Shown in pieces: positions 26,201-38,229 of a DNA stretch of 64,000 nucleotides. Numbering within the stretch: the stretch's first letter is position 1; each line of letters begins with the position of its first letter. The notes beneath the pieces are model-generated. The model made no database searches. It was not told the origin of the DNA and worked only from the letters and a program-made list of their open reading frames with translations. This DNA is from Hydractinia symbiolongicarpus (Eukaryota > Cnidaria > Hydrozoa > Anthoathecata > Hydractiniidae). Both the position numbers and the translations under genes were made by a program. The stretch lies in NCBI RefSeq assembly GCF_029227915.1, contig NC_079877.1:15610851-15674850 (forward strand). Direction: 5' to 3'.

Positions 26201-29200
26201 TTTGATTCCGAATACTTTCTTTATAACCCGTTTAAGTGCTCACGTTTAAACGCAGTATAAATATTAAAGAGTCATGCATATTCAAAGTATTTCTAAAAAT
26301 ATTTGGAACTTTTCTATAATATTTTTAAGGTGGGAAATATGACCATTTAAATCAGATGGTTTAGTAAAATTTCTACTTCTACTCGTCTCAAACAAAAATA
26401 AGATAATTGTGCGATAACATATGCTTTGTTCTGTTGCTGTTTTTGTAAATTTTAAACACTCACCGACAATAATTAGTAATATCTCTTTCTCTGTATGCGC
26501 TATCTTGTCATTCTTTTTTCGGTAGTTGCCTTGGCGAAGAAAAATGACCGCAAAATAATTACAAAAGAAAAATAAATTCTGTCAATATACTTTTTTAATA
26601 AGCATGATTCCACAGATTTTTCCTTAATGCGCAAAGTTTTTAGACCAACCAAGCGTTTGTTTAACGGTATGGTTTTAGTTGCAGCCACTAATGCTTCAAT
26701 TATGCTGAACATGAAGAAAAAAGAAATCAACTAAGCCTCGTTAATTCTTAAAATATTTAAATAATCAGTATCAGGACATCGAAAAGTTAGAAAAAATCTT
26801 TTAAGGAAGAACAAAACCATAGTGATAAAATAAGACTTTAATAATATGCTAATAATTTAAAAAATAAGAATTAATATAGCATATCATAATCTTTACGGAT
26901 TCGTCCGCCTTAAGCAAACTTTCCAGTTGGTCCACCTCTTCACCACTGTCAATGCCGACAAACTCTCCTATTTGAGGACTGTTTAACTATTCATCTTTTC
27001 TGTGAATTTTATTATTTATCATTCAAAGACTAAAGTTAATGTTTTTTAAACAGAACAAGAAACTCAAATATAAGAAAGGTACTGCCTTTTGCTGGCAAGT
27101 CCCAAGCAGAATTTCTTAATTGAAAACCACAGACGGAAATGTATTTAGCGATATTGGCCATTTTGACTTTTTGATGAATTTGATAGTGGCCGCTTGTAGT
27201 CAGCTCCTACAAGCACTTTCCTAAACGTGCGTATTATACAGCAATTTGTTGCACTACATGAAAAGGCCTAAAAAGCGTGAAATCTGCGCGTGCTGAGCAA
27301 AAATTAGCACACTTTAAAATTTTAAAAATTAAACAAATAACCAAAGATCTAAAGTCCAAGCATGATGTGAGAACTGAAAAGGTAACCAAGGTTGAAGTGC
27401 GTTTTACAAACAAAAAATGGCTTTCTCGATTGCTTGTTGTCACGATCTTTGAAAATCTTCCTTTCTATGCAAGAATTTATGTCCAGGATTGTACTAAATA
27501 AAAGAAAGACTTAGTACAGCTATAAGAAATATGCATTAGAAAGGAACCTTCAAATTCGTCCTCCTTTGCAATAATTCATGTCCGGGATTGTGGTTAATAA
27601 ATAGTAAATTCAATAACTTTAAGATATAGTAGTACCCTTTATTATTTTATTCTATTTTATTTTACATGGTTTAGAGTTAATATATCATATATTTAGATAT
27701 CTCATATATTTAGAAAAATAAACAGTCATTTTCTGTAACAAATATGAATTGCTGTTGAATAATAAGTACCGTTGTTATGTCACTTCTTATAGGTAGTTCA
27801 AGTTTTTGTGACATAAATTTGAAATATCATCACACTGTAAACGAAAGTGAAGTTTTAACAGTGGTGCAGAATGTATGTGGATATCCGATACCTGAATTGA
27901 AATGGAAAGTGGGAGATGACAACTTCAGTACTGCATCTAGCCCTTCTGTTATTAATAATGAAACCAGACAATACGAATACAGTTTTAAGACTCGACATAT
28001 CACTCGCAAAGATTGTGGAAGAAACCTCACATTTGTTACTTCTAATACAATAGGAAGTATAGAAAGAAATGCCAAAATTGATGTGAAATGTGAGCATGAA
28101 TTTTAATATATGTTTGTTTTTATTAAATTTTTCATTTTTAAGAGTTCCCTTAAAGTTTCTTTTTGTGATGTTTTTCATAGTTGTTCCTTCACCAGTCTCG
28201 ATGGTTTCGTTGTCCAGTTATAATGGAACCTGTGTTCGTGTCACTTGGGATGGAGAAGATACTGGGAAATGTATTCTCAATTACCATGTGTGGTTTTCTG
28301 GTAGAGAGATTACTTATAACACGTCTAACACATATTTTACACTCTGCAATGCAACAGATGTTCGCAATGTTACTGTTTGGGCATCATACAATGCAAATGT
28401 GGAGGAACATTTTACCACAACTTCATCACCAGATATCACCTTGACAACAAATAGCACCACAACTTTGTCACCAGATATCACCTCGACGCGAAACATAGCG
28501 ACGACCAATGCAGTAAAATGTGTACAGAGAACATGTAAATTAAACTGTAAATATGTTCTTGTTTTAGATGTTTTTTGCCATTGTTTCTAGCAATCACATC
28601 CTGAAAAGGGGGACTGGGTATAGATTAACTGGAGTATAGAAATTTTTAAAATCTCCTAATGAATCAAGATAGATTTGATAATTGTAAAAGGTCAGCAAGT
28701 TGAGTATATAATTATAATATATACGGCAATTTAGTTAAATGGCGGCCTCTTTTTAAGTTAATTTTAAATTATTAATACAACTTGGTTATTGGATCGTAAT
28801 CCCTAGGAATTAACAAACGCTGGTTGGAGAGATTTATAAAATACAAATATTAAGTACGTTAAACAACTACAGAGTAGTATCGATATCGAACTTGTCTATC
28901 AGGTCTAAGATTTATTAAAACAGCTAATTATTTCTCCTTTATCATTACTTTTTTTCCTTTTAGGTGATTGCCAATCTACAAGTAACATTACCGTTTCGAT
29001 CATTGTCACATTAGCTATCACACTGATTTTAATTACAATTGTTTTTATAATTTCAAAACAAAAAGGTAAGTATGTCCTGTTCATGATCTTATTTGTGATT
29101 GCTAATTAAAAAAAAAACCCAAAATACAGCATATTTATTTTGAGAATGTTGGAGAAGTATCGTTTATAAATATTTCCAAACAATATTTGTGTTGGAACCT

Positions 29201-30243
29201 AGGATTTGAAAATTGGCTGTGTTATAATATATACTATTCCGGTAAATACACAAAGGTTTCGACAGTCAAATGACTCGGAGAAAATACAGACACAAACATT
29301 TCTTCTGCTGACAGAGAACAACGGGATCGGACATATAAAATGATGTTAAATTGTAGCAGAGCATCTGAATCTGCAAAATGTAAAAAATTAAATCAACAAA
29401 TTAAATTCTTTATGCCGAGAGAATAAATAATAACAGCTCAAGTCATCACGGCCAGTTCATTTTTACTGATGCTTTTTAAAAAAAAAACTGTACTGCACAA
29501 AAAGGGGGAAGGGGCAGGGAAAGGGGGGAGACTTAAAACAGCCCAGCTGAAAAGCACAAAGTGTAGCTTAGAAAAGTCTCACGAATACCCCACGACTATC
29601 CGTAAGCAGTAACGGGCGTTTAAGTTTGATTAGAACATTTGTTTGTAAAAAAAGTCACGCAAGGAAGGTTAATAAAACAGAGATGAAATATTGCGAAAAA
29701 ATGTTGGATTTCAGTACGAGTGTAGTATTTTATTATTTATTGATAATTTCTCTCACAAATAAGGTGATAATTAATTGCGTCAAGCTTGGGTTAATTGTCG
29801 ATTTGATTGTTCAGAAACGCAACATTAAAGAAACTTAAAACAAAGTTTTAAAACTTTTCCTATTGCCAGTGAAAATCGTTTGTAATTCTTCTGTATCAGA
29901 TAACGACTACTTCAGGGTATTTGTTTTTTTTACTTTAAAAAATTAACCAGCATTATATTTTTTTGTCTTCCTGGCGATTTGAACAACGTCTAAACGTTAT
30001 CGAAGTAATAATTACGAAATACAATAAGGAAAATCTGCAAAAAGTTGTGACAGCAAAGTTTTAAAATTTCACAACAGTAAATGCTTTTTTTATTTAGGTT
30101 TTATTATTGTCATCAAAAGGCGGAAAAGACCACCACAAATCTATAAAAATCGAAGTACTGAAGCAGAGTCGACAATTTCTCATTATTCAGATGTTGACGC
30201 CAAAGCTCTGAAGTATATATGCAAATTTGCCAACGACGACTGA
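23265..30243 (+). CDS. Alr-like Ig-superfamily transmembrane receptor (gene A)
   Basis: Exons: candidate signal peptide 23265-23333 (MVLPLPFSLLALMHFF...); domain 1 23746-24093; domain 2 27793-28089; domain 3 plus Thr/Ser linker 28181-28534 (28546 is an alternative donor); transmembrane 28964-29065; tail 30098-30243. All joins from domain 1 on are phase 1 and in frame, giving about 415 residues without the signal peptide. Domain 1 is V-set-like (LEWTVN, YNESGTFRL) but has no cysteine. Domain 2 is I-set-like with shifted cysteines (NVCGYPIPELKW, KDCGRN). Domain 3 is Fn3-like (VRVTW, VWASYN) with several N-glycosylation sites. The order matches Hydractinia Alr allorecognition receptors. The tail has a basic stop-transfer stretch and one ITIM-like SHYSDV, then a frameshifted short end. 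The exon 1 splice is unresolved: its donor is GC and its phase does not match. Confidence 0.8.
25137..25188. repeat. A-rich simple repeat
   Basis: AAAATA/AAATAA low-complexity tract in the long intron between domain 1 and domain 2 exons of gene A. Confidence 0.8.
29504..29528 (+). other. G-quadruplex-capable intronic tract
   Basis: Four G-runs (5, 4, 3 and 6 G) separated by 2-3 nt lie in the intron between the transmembrane and tail exons of gene A. A recognisably homologous G-rich tract (AAGGGGCGGA...GGGGAGAGGCTAAAA) lies in the corresponding intron of unit B, near 47000. Confidence 0.6.
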
Positions 30244-30310
30244 ACATTAAAAGCAGTAAAATGAAATTAAGTTGCATAAGAAGGACATATACGCCAATGT
30301 CAAGGTCTAA
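30212..30310 (+). pseudogene. Decayed distal tail of gene A
   Basis: In the frame +1 to the used tail frame, 30212-30229 encodes SIYANL. After two stops, 30287-30310 encodes IYANVKV followed by TAA. These match the tyrosine blocks of the unit B tail in order (SIYAGL ... MYANIKT-stop). The distance between the SHY and SIY tyrosine codons is 34 nt here and 39 nt in unit B, so a 5-nt deletion accounts for the frameshift. The active frame now stops at 30241. Confidence 0.7.
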
Positions 30311-31848
30311 AAGTAACTAATTCTTGGACATAATCTACAAAAGTTCTTTATATTATAAACTTTAAATAATTAACCATTTTTAATGCCTTCCAAGGGTTTT
30401 GAATTTACCACAACTTAATACATTCTCTGGTGGACGACAATTCAAAACAAGTATGCGCAATTTTTTCGGTGCTTCATGTTTTTTAGCTTGGTTTAATATA
30501 AAGTAATAACCTTTAGGTAGTCATTTTGCAAAACATTTATTTGTTGCAAATATAAATTTTAAGTAAGCGGTATGTTAAATAATTATTTTTTTTTACTTTT
30601 TTTTTCAAGGAACATGTTACTTTTAAAACTGCTTTTTTTAATGAAATAATTTTTATTCCAAATGTTCCCTAAAAGTTGAAGGATTTAGTGTTACAAAATA
30701 TTCCAGTCACATGTCCTTATTCCGGCAATATTTCTGTGCACAAAAAGACGACTCACGTTTACTAAAAAATAACTAACATGCATCATTGAGAACTTTTTGT
30801 TTACGCAATATTAATGCAAGTATGGAGATATAAGCGAGAAAAAAGGCACTGGGAAAAAAGTTGGAATATATAATATAGCATTTCCTCATTTCGTCTTCTT
30901 GAAAATGTCTTCTAAATCGTGAGATTATCGTAGAGATCAAAACTTCAAGAAAAGAAAGGAAAAAAAATCAACGGGAATTTAAATCAAAGAAACAAAATGT
31001 GCTAAAAGTATTCTGCGACGTTATAATTGCATTTCCCATTTTTATATTCTTATTATAAAAAATAATCTCAAAAAAAAATAAAAAAAATGAGAGTTGAATA
31101 GAATCATTTTCTCGATCATTACATTTTTTGTTTTTGAGCACTTATGCCATATTTTACCCTTAAATCCCCTGACGGGAGTTAAAATTATCATATCAGAAAC
31201 AAATGATTCGAGAATTATTTATTTTGCTTTATTATGACGGTGACATTCTTATGCTGAAAACGTATTGAAAAAGAGTTCTTCAAGTTCACTTTAAATAACT
31301 AATTAATCATTACATATTCTGCAAACAATCACAGGTCGAAAGAAAACACTTCGTTAACGAATACCTCTGAGTAATATCCTCTTAAAATTTTTGGTTGCCT
31401 GCCCCACTTGAAAGGAAACTGCCTCAAAAATACGTTAGATGACGTCATGAAATTTTCGTTTTCGGCTTCACGAGTGTTTGATTTTAATTTTTGGTCAGCG
31501 GATTTGGATGCAAAAGTGATTGAACGAAGAAAAAAAAAATGGAGTGTTACTTTTATTAAGTTATAGATGTTTTACGTTATATATTTACAACGATTAAAAT
31601 TGAAAAAAAAAGACACGCGATTTAAATTCAGACTATTTCTGTAAAACTTGTATACAGTTAATACTAATCCCTTGACAATTGGCCATACCTACCTTTAAGA
31701 CTTTCGCCTATATTTTTAATCTGTTACATTTTAATTTTTTTTGTCCGTCATATTGTACTTGTTTACACTTGTTAACAAGTACGTATTTACTTTTATAATG
31801 TTTTTTTAAAAGGAAAGTTGAAAAAAATTCTTTATACAGAAGAAGTGT
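30311..31848. other. Intergenic, no gene seen
   Basis: AT-rich 3' flank of gene A up to the transposon end at 31849. No coding frame is supported. Confidence 0.4.
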
Positions 31849-31919
31849 AATTCACCGTTCCCGTAAAAGAGAGTTTTCGCAATGCATTGTGGTAAATGTA
31901 GTCAAAAACATAAACAATC

Positions 31920-33483
31920 ATGGAGGCGTCAGGAGAAAAAACACTTAATACAGATATTTTATCAGCTTGTTCAACACCTAAAAACAGCTTTTTTCAAAGC
32001 TTTACTTCACCAAACAACATCGAAGTTTCCTTAGACAATTTATCTACAGATTTCACCGTAGAGAATGCTACAAACATTGGGAATTTGCCAGGAACATCAA
32101 CAACAAACGCTGCAGCTGGGGGAGGATTTACATGTTGTGTACCTTTATGTTACAACAACTCAAAAAGAAACCAGTGTAAAATTTAAAATGTGCAGTGTTG
32201 TGTTTAAATCTGTCCACTGTAAATTTATTTTTATCAAATTGTCGTTTTACGTCATTCCAAAAGATGAAGGTTTAAGAAAGAACAATATTCCAACGATTGT
32301 ACCAAAAACTATAGCACCTACACCGGTTAAAAAAAGAAACACCATGAGCAGTCTTGGTTTAAAAAGAAAGCTACCTTCCCCTGAAAAACCTAAAGATCCT
32401 GAGCTGACTGTAGAAGAGGCATTACATCAAGAGATTCAAAAATTGGAAGCCACCATAGCTAATATAAAAGTTGAAATAACAAAAAAAGAAAACTCATTAT
32501 TAGCAGAGATAAATTCTTTACAAACAGAATTTGATGAAAATAAATTTACAGTGGACAGATTTAAACACAACACTGCACATTTTAAATTTTACACTGGTTT
32601 TGAAAGCTACGAAATGTTTAAACTTGTACTTGAATATTTACAACCAGCTGCTGACTCTCTAATATACTGGGGATCAAATACTAACATTGAAAACACAAAA
32701 ACCTATAATGGTAAACGTAGGCGATCCAGAGCTACAACAGCTGAAACAGAATTTTTTATGATTCTTATTAGACTTCGCTGTGGATTTCCTATTGAAGATA
32801 TGGCAATACGATTTAACATGTCGACTAGTAATGTAAGTTGAATATTCATTACTTGGATAGACTTTTTGCACACTCAACTGAGAGTACTTCCTATATAGGC
32901 TTCAAAAAAAACAGTAGCAGAGACAATGCCAAAATGTTTTAAAGATTTATATCCCACAACACGTGTTATAATAGACTGTACAGAAATATTTATAGAGATG
33001 CCTTCTTCATACCGCAGCCAATCAGCTACTTTTTCCAGCTATAAACATCACAACACTGCTAAAGGATTGGTAGGGATTGCACCAAGTGGAGCAATTACAT
33101 TCGTATCTGATTTATATGCTGGAAGAAGTAGTGACCAAAAAATTATTTGACACAGTGGAATTTTAAATTTATTAGAACATGGTGACTCGTTAATGGCTGA
33201 TCGAGGATTCGATATTGAAGAGGATTTACCTGATGGAGTAACTCTTAATATACCTGCGTTTCTAAAAGGTAAAACACAACTAGATTTGGGAGAAGAACTT
33301 GAAACTAGAAGAATTGCTTCTGTAAGAGTTCATGTGGAGAGAGCAATTAATCGAGTTAAAAACTTTAGAATTTTACAGTCAATATTTCCATTGTCAATGG
33401 CACCTGATTTAAATAAAGTCTGGGTAATTTGCTGTTATTTAGTCAATTTTCTTCCACCACTTATGGAACAGAATGAGGAATAA
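31920..33483 (+). pseudogene. THAP-DDE transposase (IS4EU type), inactivated
   Basis: It starts at ATG 31920. The beginning of a THAP zinc finger is visible (CCVPLC...SFYVIPKDEGLRK), but its second half is missing and the frame changes near 32180. A coiled coil follows, then a helix-turn-helix-like block (AETEFFMILIRLRCGF...FNMSTSNVS). The DDE_Tnp_4-type catalytic core has VIIDCTEIF (first Asp), SDLYAGRSSD / MADRGFDIEEDLP (second Asp region) and VERAINRVKNFRIL (Glu). Three in-frame stops break one continuous frame: TGA 32839, TAG 32896 and TGA 33148. The two TGA codons are explained by CGA-to-TGA transitions and the TAG by TGG-to-TAG. In life the protein would bind the transposon ends and cut and join DNA in the nucleus. 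Confidence 0.82.
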
Positions 33484-33528
33484 ACAATATATATATACGA
33501 ATATAAAATGTATATAAAAATATATATG

Positions 33529-35197
33529 CTATGTATCTTTAAATATTTCGTTGGACATAAAGTCAAAATAAAATTTTGTCAGACATGGTAACCAATTCGT
33601 GTTCCATTTTTCACTCTCAAACTTTAAAGTTTCAATGTGCATAAATTTTTCAGTATAAACTATAAAATCCAATTCACTAATTCCAGTTACTGCCATGACA
33701 CCTTGGCACTGAAAATAATATATGTGACTCCGTTTAAGTTTGGGTTCTTCATCACACATTTGCAAAAAAAAACTTTTGTCGCCACATGCTTCTTCGATCG
33801 TCAAATCTTTTTTTGAAAAAGGGCATTTAACTTCAATTGCTTTTGTTTCGCTAACAATTCCATCTGGACTGCAACCCAACCAAGGCCATTTAGGATTTAT
33901 AAAAAAACCACATTTTTCCACAGTAACTTCTTTTGCTAATTCATATTTTTTACTGCAATACTTTCCGTAGAAATTCCATAATTACAGGCTTCTGAAAAAA
34001 AAGACTTATTTTGACACAAAATCTTTTTTAACAATGAAGTTGGAAAGACCCCTTTACGCCTGTTTATTACACTTCCAAAATTAGATGCAGTTAACCTTTT
34101 TTTTTGTTCTGCAAACCACGCTTTGCTATTAGATTGCTTTATCGTTTTCTCTTCAATAGTCTTAATTTCTTTGCATGTTACACTCAAATGATTTTTCACG
34201 AAATTAAGATTAAGCTCTGTCAGCAGGGTACTTTCAATATCAAAATTAAAGTTTTCGATGAGTTCATTAATATGTTTTCTAACCGGTGCAGTTTCCTCTG
34301 CTTCCATCTCACAGTTTGTCACAGATGTTGTGAAAAAAGAGCAAGGCTCATAGGTCATTTCCTTGTAGCAAAGTAGCCATTGTTACTCCTTGTTTAAGTT
34401 TTAATAAGTTCCCACTAAGCTGCTTCATTTTTTCACTTGACGGTTCTCTTGCAAATAACGGTGTCGAACAGTGCTTTCGGTCACCAGTAACTATTGGTCT
34501 TTTGTGACTTTTATTTTTGTCCTTTTCAAAATCAGCCTTTTCAAACTGCAAGTTTGAAAATAAAATAGCCTCAGAGCTCGCAGCTTCACCAGGTACATGC
34601 CACTGTTGCAAAACATCTGTACATACTTTATAATCAGGAACACTTTTCAGTTCTAGTTCCCTGTAATCTACAAGCTGGTAAAGGACTGCAGCGACATGCT
34701 TACAACAACCCCCCGCTCCAGCTTTGCAGTTGCATTTAGCATATAAAACATCTCCAGATTTTTGACAAAGGTGAATGTACACGCTGCATTGAATTTTCTT
34801 CATGGAGGCTGTTACCAGGCATTTAACAATAAACAAACTTGTATTTGCAACAATATTTGGTTTTACTCTGACCTTCTTCACGAAATGCTCTTTAAATAAC
34901 CTGTATCCCAGAATTTTGTGCTTAATTGCACCTCTAGATTTATTATCCACTTCTAAAGTATCTTCTACCATATACTTTTGTAGTTTTTTATGAGAAATGG
35001 CAGGCAAAAGAGATAAGTCTTTGGACCATTCTTTTATACTACAGGTCAGTTCCTCTTCTTCGTCTCTTTCAATTTCCTGATTTTAAATTTCTCTGAAAAC
35101 TGGCCTTGATACCGTGTTAGAGCTTTGAGAAAAGCTAGGCTCAAGGGCAGTATCATTATCCGTAAAAAAATATACTTAAATCTTCATTAATATCCAT
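33529..35197 (-). pseudogene. SWIM zinc finger plus YqaJ exonuclease-like protein, inactivated
   Basis: The likely start is ATG 35197 on the minus strand (MDINEDLS...). The frame is broken soon after and again at a stop near 35085. The middle part (35007-34348) has a SWIM zinc finger, CNCKAGAGGCCKHVAAVLY, a DNA- or protein-binding motif. The C-terminal part has YqaJ-family nuclease motifs: RLTASNFGSVI, GCSPDGIV, IEVKCPF and YYFQCQGVMAVTG. One-base indels shift the frame near 34350 and in an A-run near 33945. This is the accessory gene expected in IS4EU transposons; its exact role in transposition is not known to me. Stop at 33529. Confidence 0.8.
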
Positions 35198-36070
35198 TAT
35201 AAGTTGTCGTTTCACTATCCTTCCCTCAAATAAGCCTTTTTCTACTTTGTTTTGTTAAACACTTGATTAATCTATTACAGAGATAAAGTTTTTACAAAGA
35301 GCTATGATCATGGAGATAATTATTTTGTAACAAAACATGATTATTCTCCACAATATATTGCTACGGTTATTTAATTGTTATACGCAAGCAATTTTTTTTA
35401 ATTTCGGCTTTTTTTTCTTGACTTTAAGTACCACAATGCATTGCGCATCTCACTATTTATGGGAACGGTGAATTTACCATACCGCTACATTAAAAAGCCG
35501 TAATTTCCGATCAGTTTATATGCATTATAAAAAAAAAAAAGCTTTATATTGTATTATAAGAAAATTTGTATTGATTGCGATAGACATTTGAATTGGAAAT
35601 TTTTTCTTTTTGTAAAGTAAAAATCACACACTCTGCTTGAACCATTTATTTACATTCTGAATCCGAACGTAATTTTGAAATAGTGGTATGAGATGTAAAC
35701 AGGAAAATGAAAGGTTTTGACTATAATGAGCACGGCGTTGTATTTGGTCATCCTGAATTCGAATCGAATTAATTTATTTTGCACATAAAAAATTCGTCTT
35801 TTTAAGAACACGATCATAAATTCACGTTACTTATCTTTAATACATAAGCGAAAGTACGAAGAGAAAGTACTTGTACTACAACCCTATTAAGCCCGGACTT
35901 ATTTTACTAAGTAAACGTTATGTTCCCCAGGTGTTTTTACGATCAATAAAATTTGCATATAAATTTTACTTATGATATTGTCACTTTTAGCGTTATGTGA
36001 TAATGGAAAGCCCTTTTTGAAAGGATTTTTTTAATTAAAACATGCTTTAACTGGCATAATCTCATTATAG

Positions 36071-36169
36071 GTGACTATTAATTTTCAAATAATTTATCAT
36101 TGTAATTATCGTGGCATTAGTTATAACACTGATTGTAAATGCAATAGTTTTTGTATTTCAAACATAAAG
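36071..36169 (+). pseudogene. Relic Alr-like transmembrane exon (unit A')
   Basis: It follows a good acceptor (...CATTATAG) and aligns with the transmembrane exons at 28964, 46535 and 53993: GAC-TAT for GAC-TGT, then a run encoding IIVIIVALVITLIVNAIVFVF. It is 99 nt instead of 102, has a TAA where the others have CAA, a frameshift just before the hydrophobic run, a TAA near the end, and a donor mutated to GC. No ectodomain exons remain upstream. Its downstream flank (37980-38220) matches the flank after unit C (55050-55270). Confidence 0.65.
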
Positions 36170-36720
36170 GCTAGTACGTAATTTTTTCTATTCATGTCCT
36201 TTATTCTGTTCACTCTGTCATATATTTTACCATTCTTTTTTATATCGATTATTCCACAACAACCACACGAAAGTGTTGGTCAAGCATAGCTGCTGATCAA
36301 TCACGTCCTGAAAGCCTAATATTTGTTATATGATATGGGTAAAAGCGTAAATGAAGTTGTTATCCACATATCCAAAAGCTAAAAAATGCCCTGAAAAAGA
36401 GATTCAGGTTCTGATTTTGTAGATTTTAAATTAAAACAAGAAGCCCTGGGGGCTCTAAGAATTTCCGCGCGCTACCAAAATATTTGATGAAAACCTGCTA
36501 ATTCGTTGTGTTATTGTGCCAAACATTCGAAGGGGTTCGGTGCATGAACCTCTGAAGATAAAGCACACCACTGACATTATATCTTACAACAAACGCAAAC
36601 AAATCGAAACGTGTCATTAAACTCACATTTTAAAAGAAATTGCTAACAAAAAATACAGCCTATCATTCATGGTTGAAAGTCTTGCGATTGAAACGTTTAT
36701 GGTCTTAAACGGCATTAGTT

Positions 36721-37208
36721 GACAAAAAATCAAAATTTTGATGTGACCATCATTTTCAGCATACTTTTTTTATTAACTGTGTCAATTTTTGTCGAAAATA
36801 AAGCAGTTTTAATTTTTGGATAAATTTTGGCCTGAAATGACATTTAGGTGACAAAAAATCAAACTTTTGTACCATCATCATTTTCAGCATACTTTATTTG
36901 TTAACTGTGCCAAATTTAGCCGAAAATGAAGTGTTTTTAATTTTTGGACCAATTTTGGCCTAAAATAGCATTTAGGTGACAAAAATCAAAATTTTGATGT
37001 CACCATTATGTTCAGCATACTTTTTTTGTTAACTTTGCCAATTTTTGTTGAAAATAAAGTAGTTTTAATTTTTGGACCAATTTTGGCCTAAAATGACATT
37101 TAGGTGACTAAAATCAAAATTATTATGTCACCATTATGTTCAGCATACTCTTTTTGTTAACTGTGCCAAATTTTGTCGAAAACAAATACCAATTTTGGCC
37201 TGAAACGT
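36721..37208. repeat. Tandem repeat, about 128-bp period, four units
   Basis: Units start at 36721, 36850, 36978 and 37105 with GACAAAAAATCAAAATTTTG and share TTCAGCATACTTTTTTT, TGTCGAAAATAAAG and TTGGCCTGAAATGACATTTAGG. The last unit has an internal deletion. The array may sit inside a larger element, because GAATTTCCGCGC (36468) recurs inverted near 37360. Confidence 0.8.
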
Positions 37209-38229
37209 CAATACGAGACTTCCCAGTAGTTAAGGAGCTTGGGTACGAAGTTTACATCTGTGACTGAGCAAAGTGAAATCCCATGGTCGATTTTTTCTCA
37301 AAAAATGCTCCGAAAGAAAAAAACGACGGTTTTAAAGAATTTCCTACGCCTTCGGGCGCGGAAATTCAATTAAATACCATTTCTGTGTTTGTGAAAAAAA
37401 CATTTTTAGTACCTTGCGCGCCTTGCAATGCCAATCTATCACCCTATTTTTTATAACAATACCAAAACGTTAACTACGCTGTTGCTTAGCTGTTTTTCTT
37501 TTTATAGTTCCTAACAATAGCAATTGTTGCAACTGTTATTTCCAGCCTCGTATTGTTATAAAACATAATTCCTATAGATGGAGATCGCATGCAGAATTTT
37601 ATTTTATTAAATCTTTATGCCTCTAAAGTGTATAAAATCGACCTTCGTTAATAAAGGTATAATTCATTAATTTAGTAATTTAGTACAGAAAGTTTTTGGA
37701 AAAAAAATCAATTCAAACTTTTCCTCAGTGTTTTCTGACTATTAAAGAAATTGTGTAGATCACATAGAAAAGGACGCCTTTATTATTTCTTTTTCTATTA
37801 ACTGTGTATCATGTTCTCTAAATTTAAAATGTAATAATAAAATGCCTGCTTTGTATACCGCTAAAAAATGTCTACAATTGGGTGGAGTACATAAGCACAT
37901 TTTCCAAATAAAGAGTGATAACTAAAAAGTGTGATTTTTTACGTATTTTCCACAAGTGGCTTCGTATTAATTAATTGAATGGTACAGAAGTGAAAGTCAA
38001 TAAGGTCATTCTTAATGAGGTAGCCCGCTTAAATTAAACATTAACGATATGTAATTAAGAAATAACTTATACAATAAATTTGAGAATTTAATGAAAAAAC
38101 TTTCTGATACAAGTTAAAAGTTTTTATTTGTTAAAAATTAAAAGTTAAAAATGTTTCATTATGATAGTGCAAAATAAAACGATCGAATGTTTGCAGAAAT
38201 ATGAAAGTTGTATTTATATCTTAGCATCA

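Larger units (their letters stand above)
31849..35474. mobile_element. IS4EU (ISL2EU)-type DNA transposon
   Basis: A 3.6-kb element with inverted termini: AATTCACCGTTCCC...CGCAATGCATTGTGGTA at the left and TACCACAATGCATTGCG...GGGAACGGTGAATT at the right. It carries two convergent genes: a THAP/DDE transposase on the + strand and a SWIM-YqaJ nuclease-like protein on the minus strand. A DDE transposase paired with a YqaJ protein is the known hallmark of the IS4EU/ISL2EU superfamily. Both genes are broken, so the copy is inactive. The exact target duplication was not resolved. Confidence 0.83.

Noticed and set aside
32834-32898. Possible intron (GTAAGT...ATATAG) in the transposase gene
   Set aside because: The interval continues the same protein frame (FITWIDFLHTQLRVLPI) with single-base nonsense changes at its edges, so it is decayed coding sequence rather than an intron.
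36721-37208. CRISPR-like array
   Set aside because: The units are adjacent 128-bp tandem repeats without unique spacers, in a eukaryotic genome.
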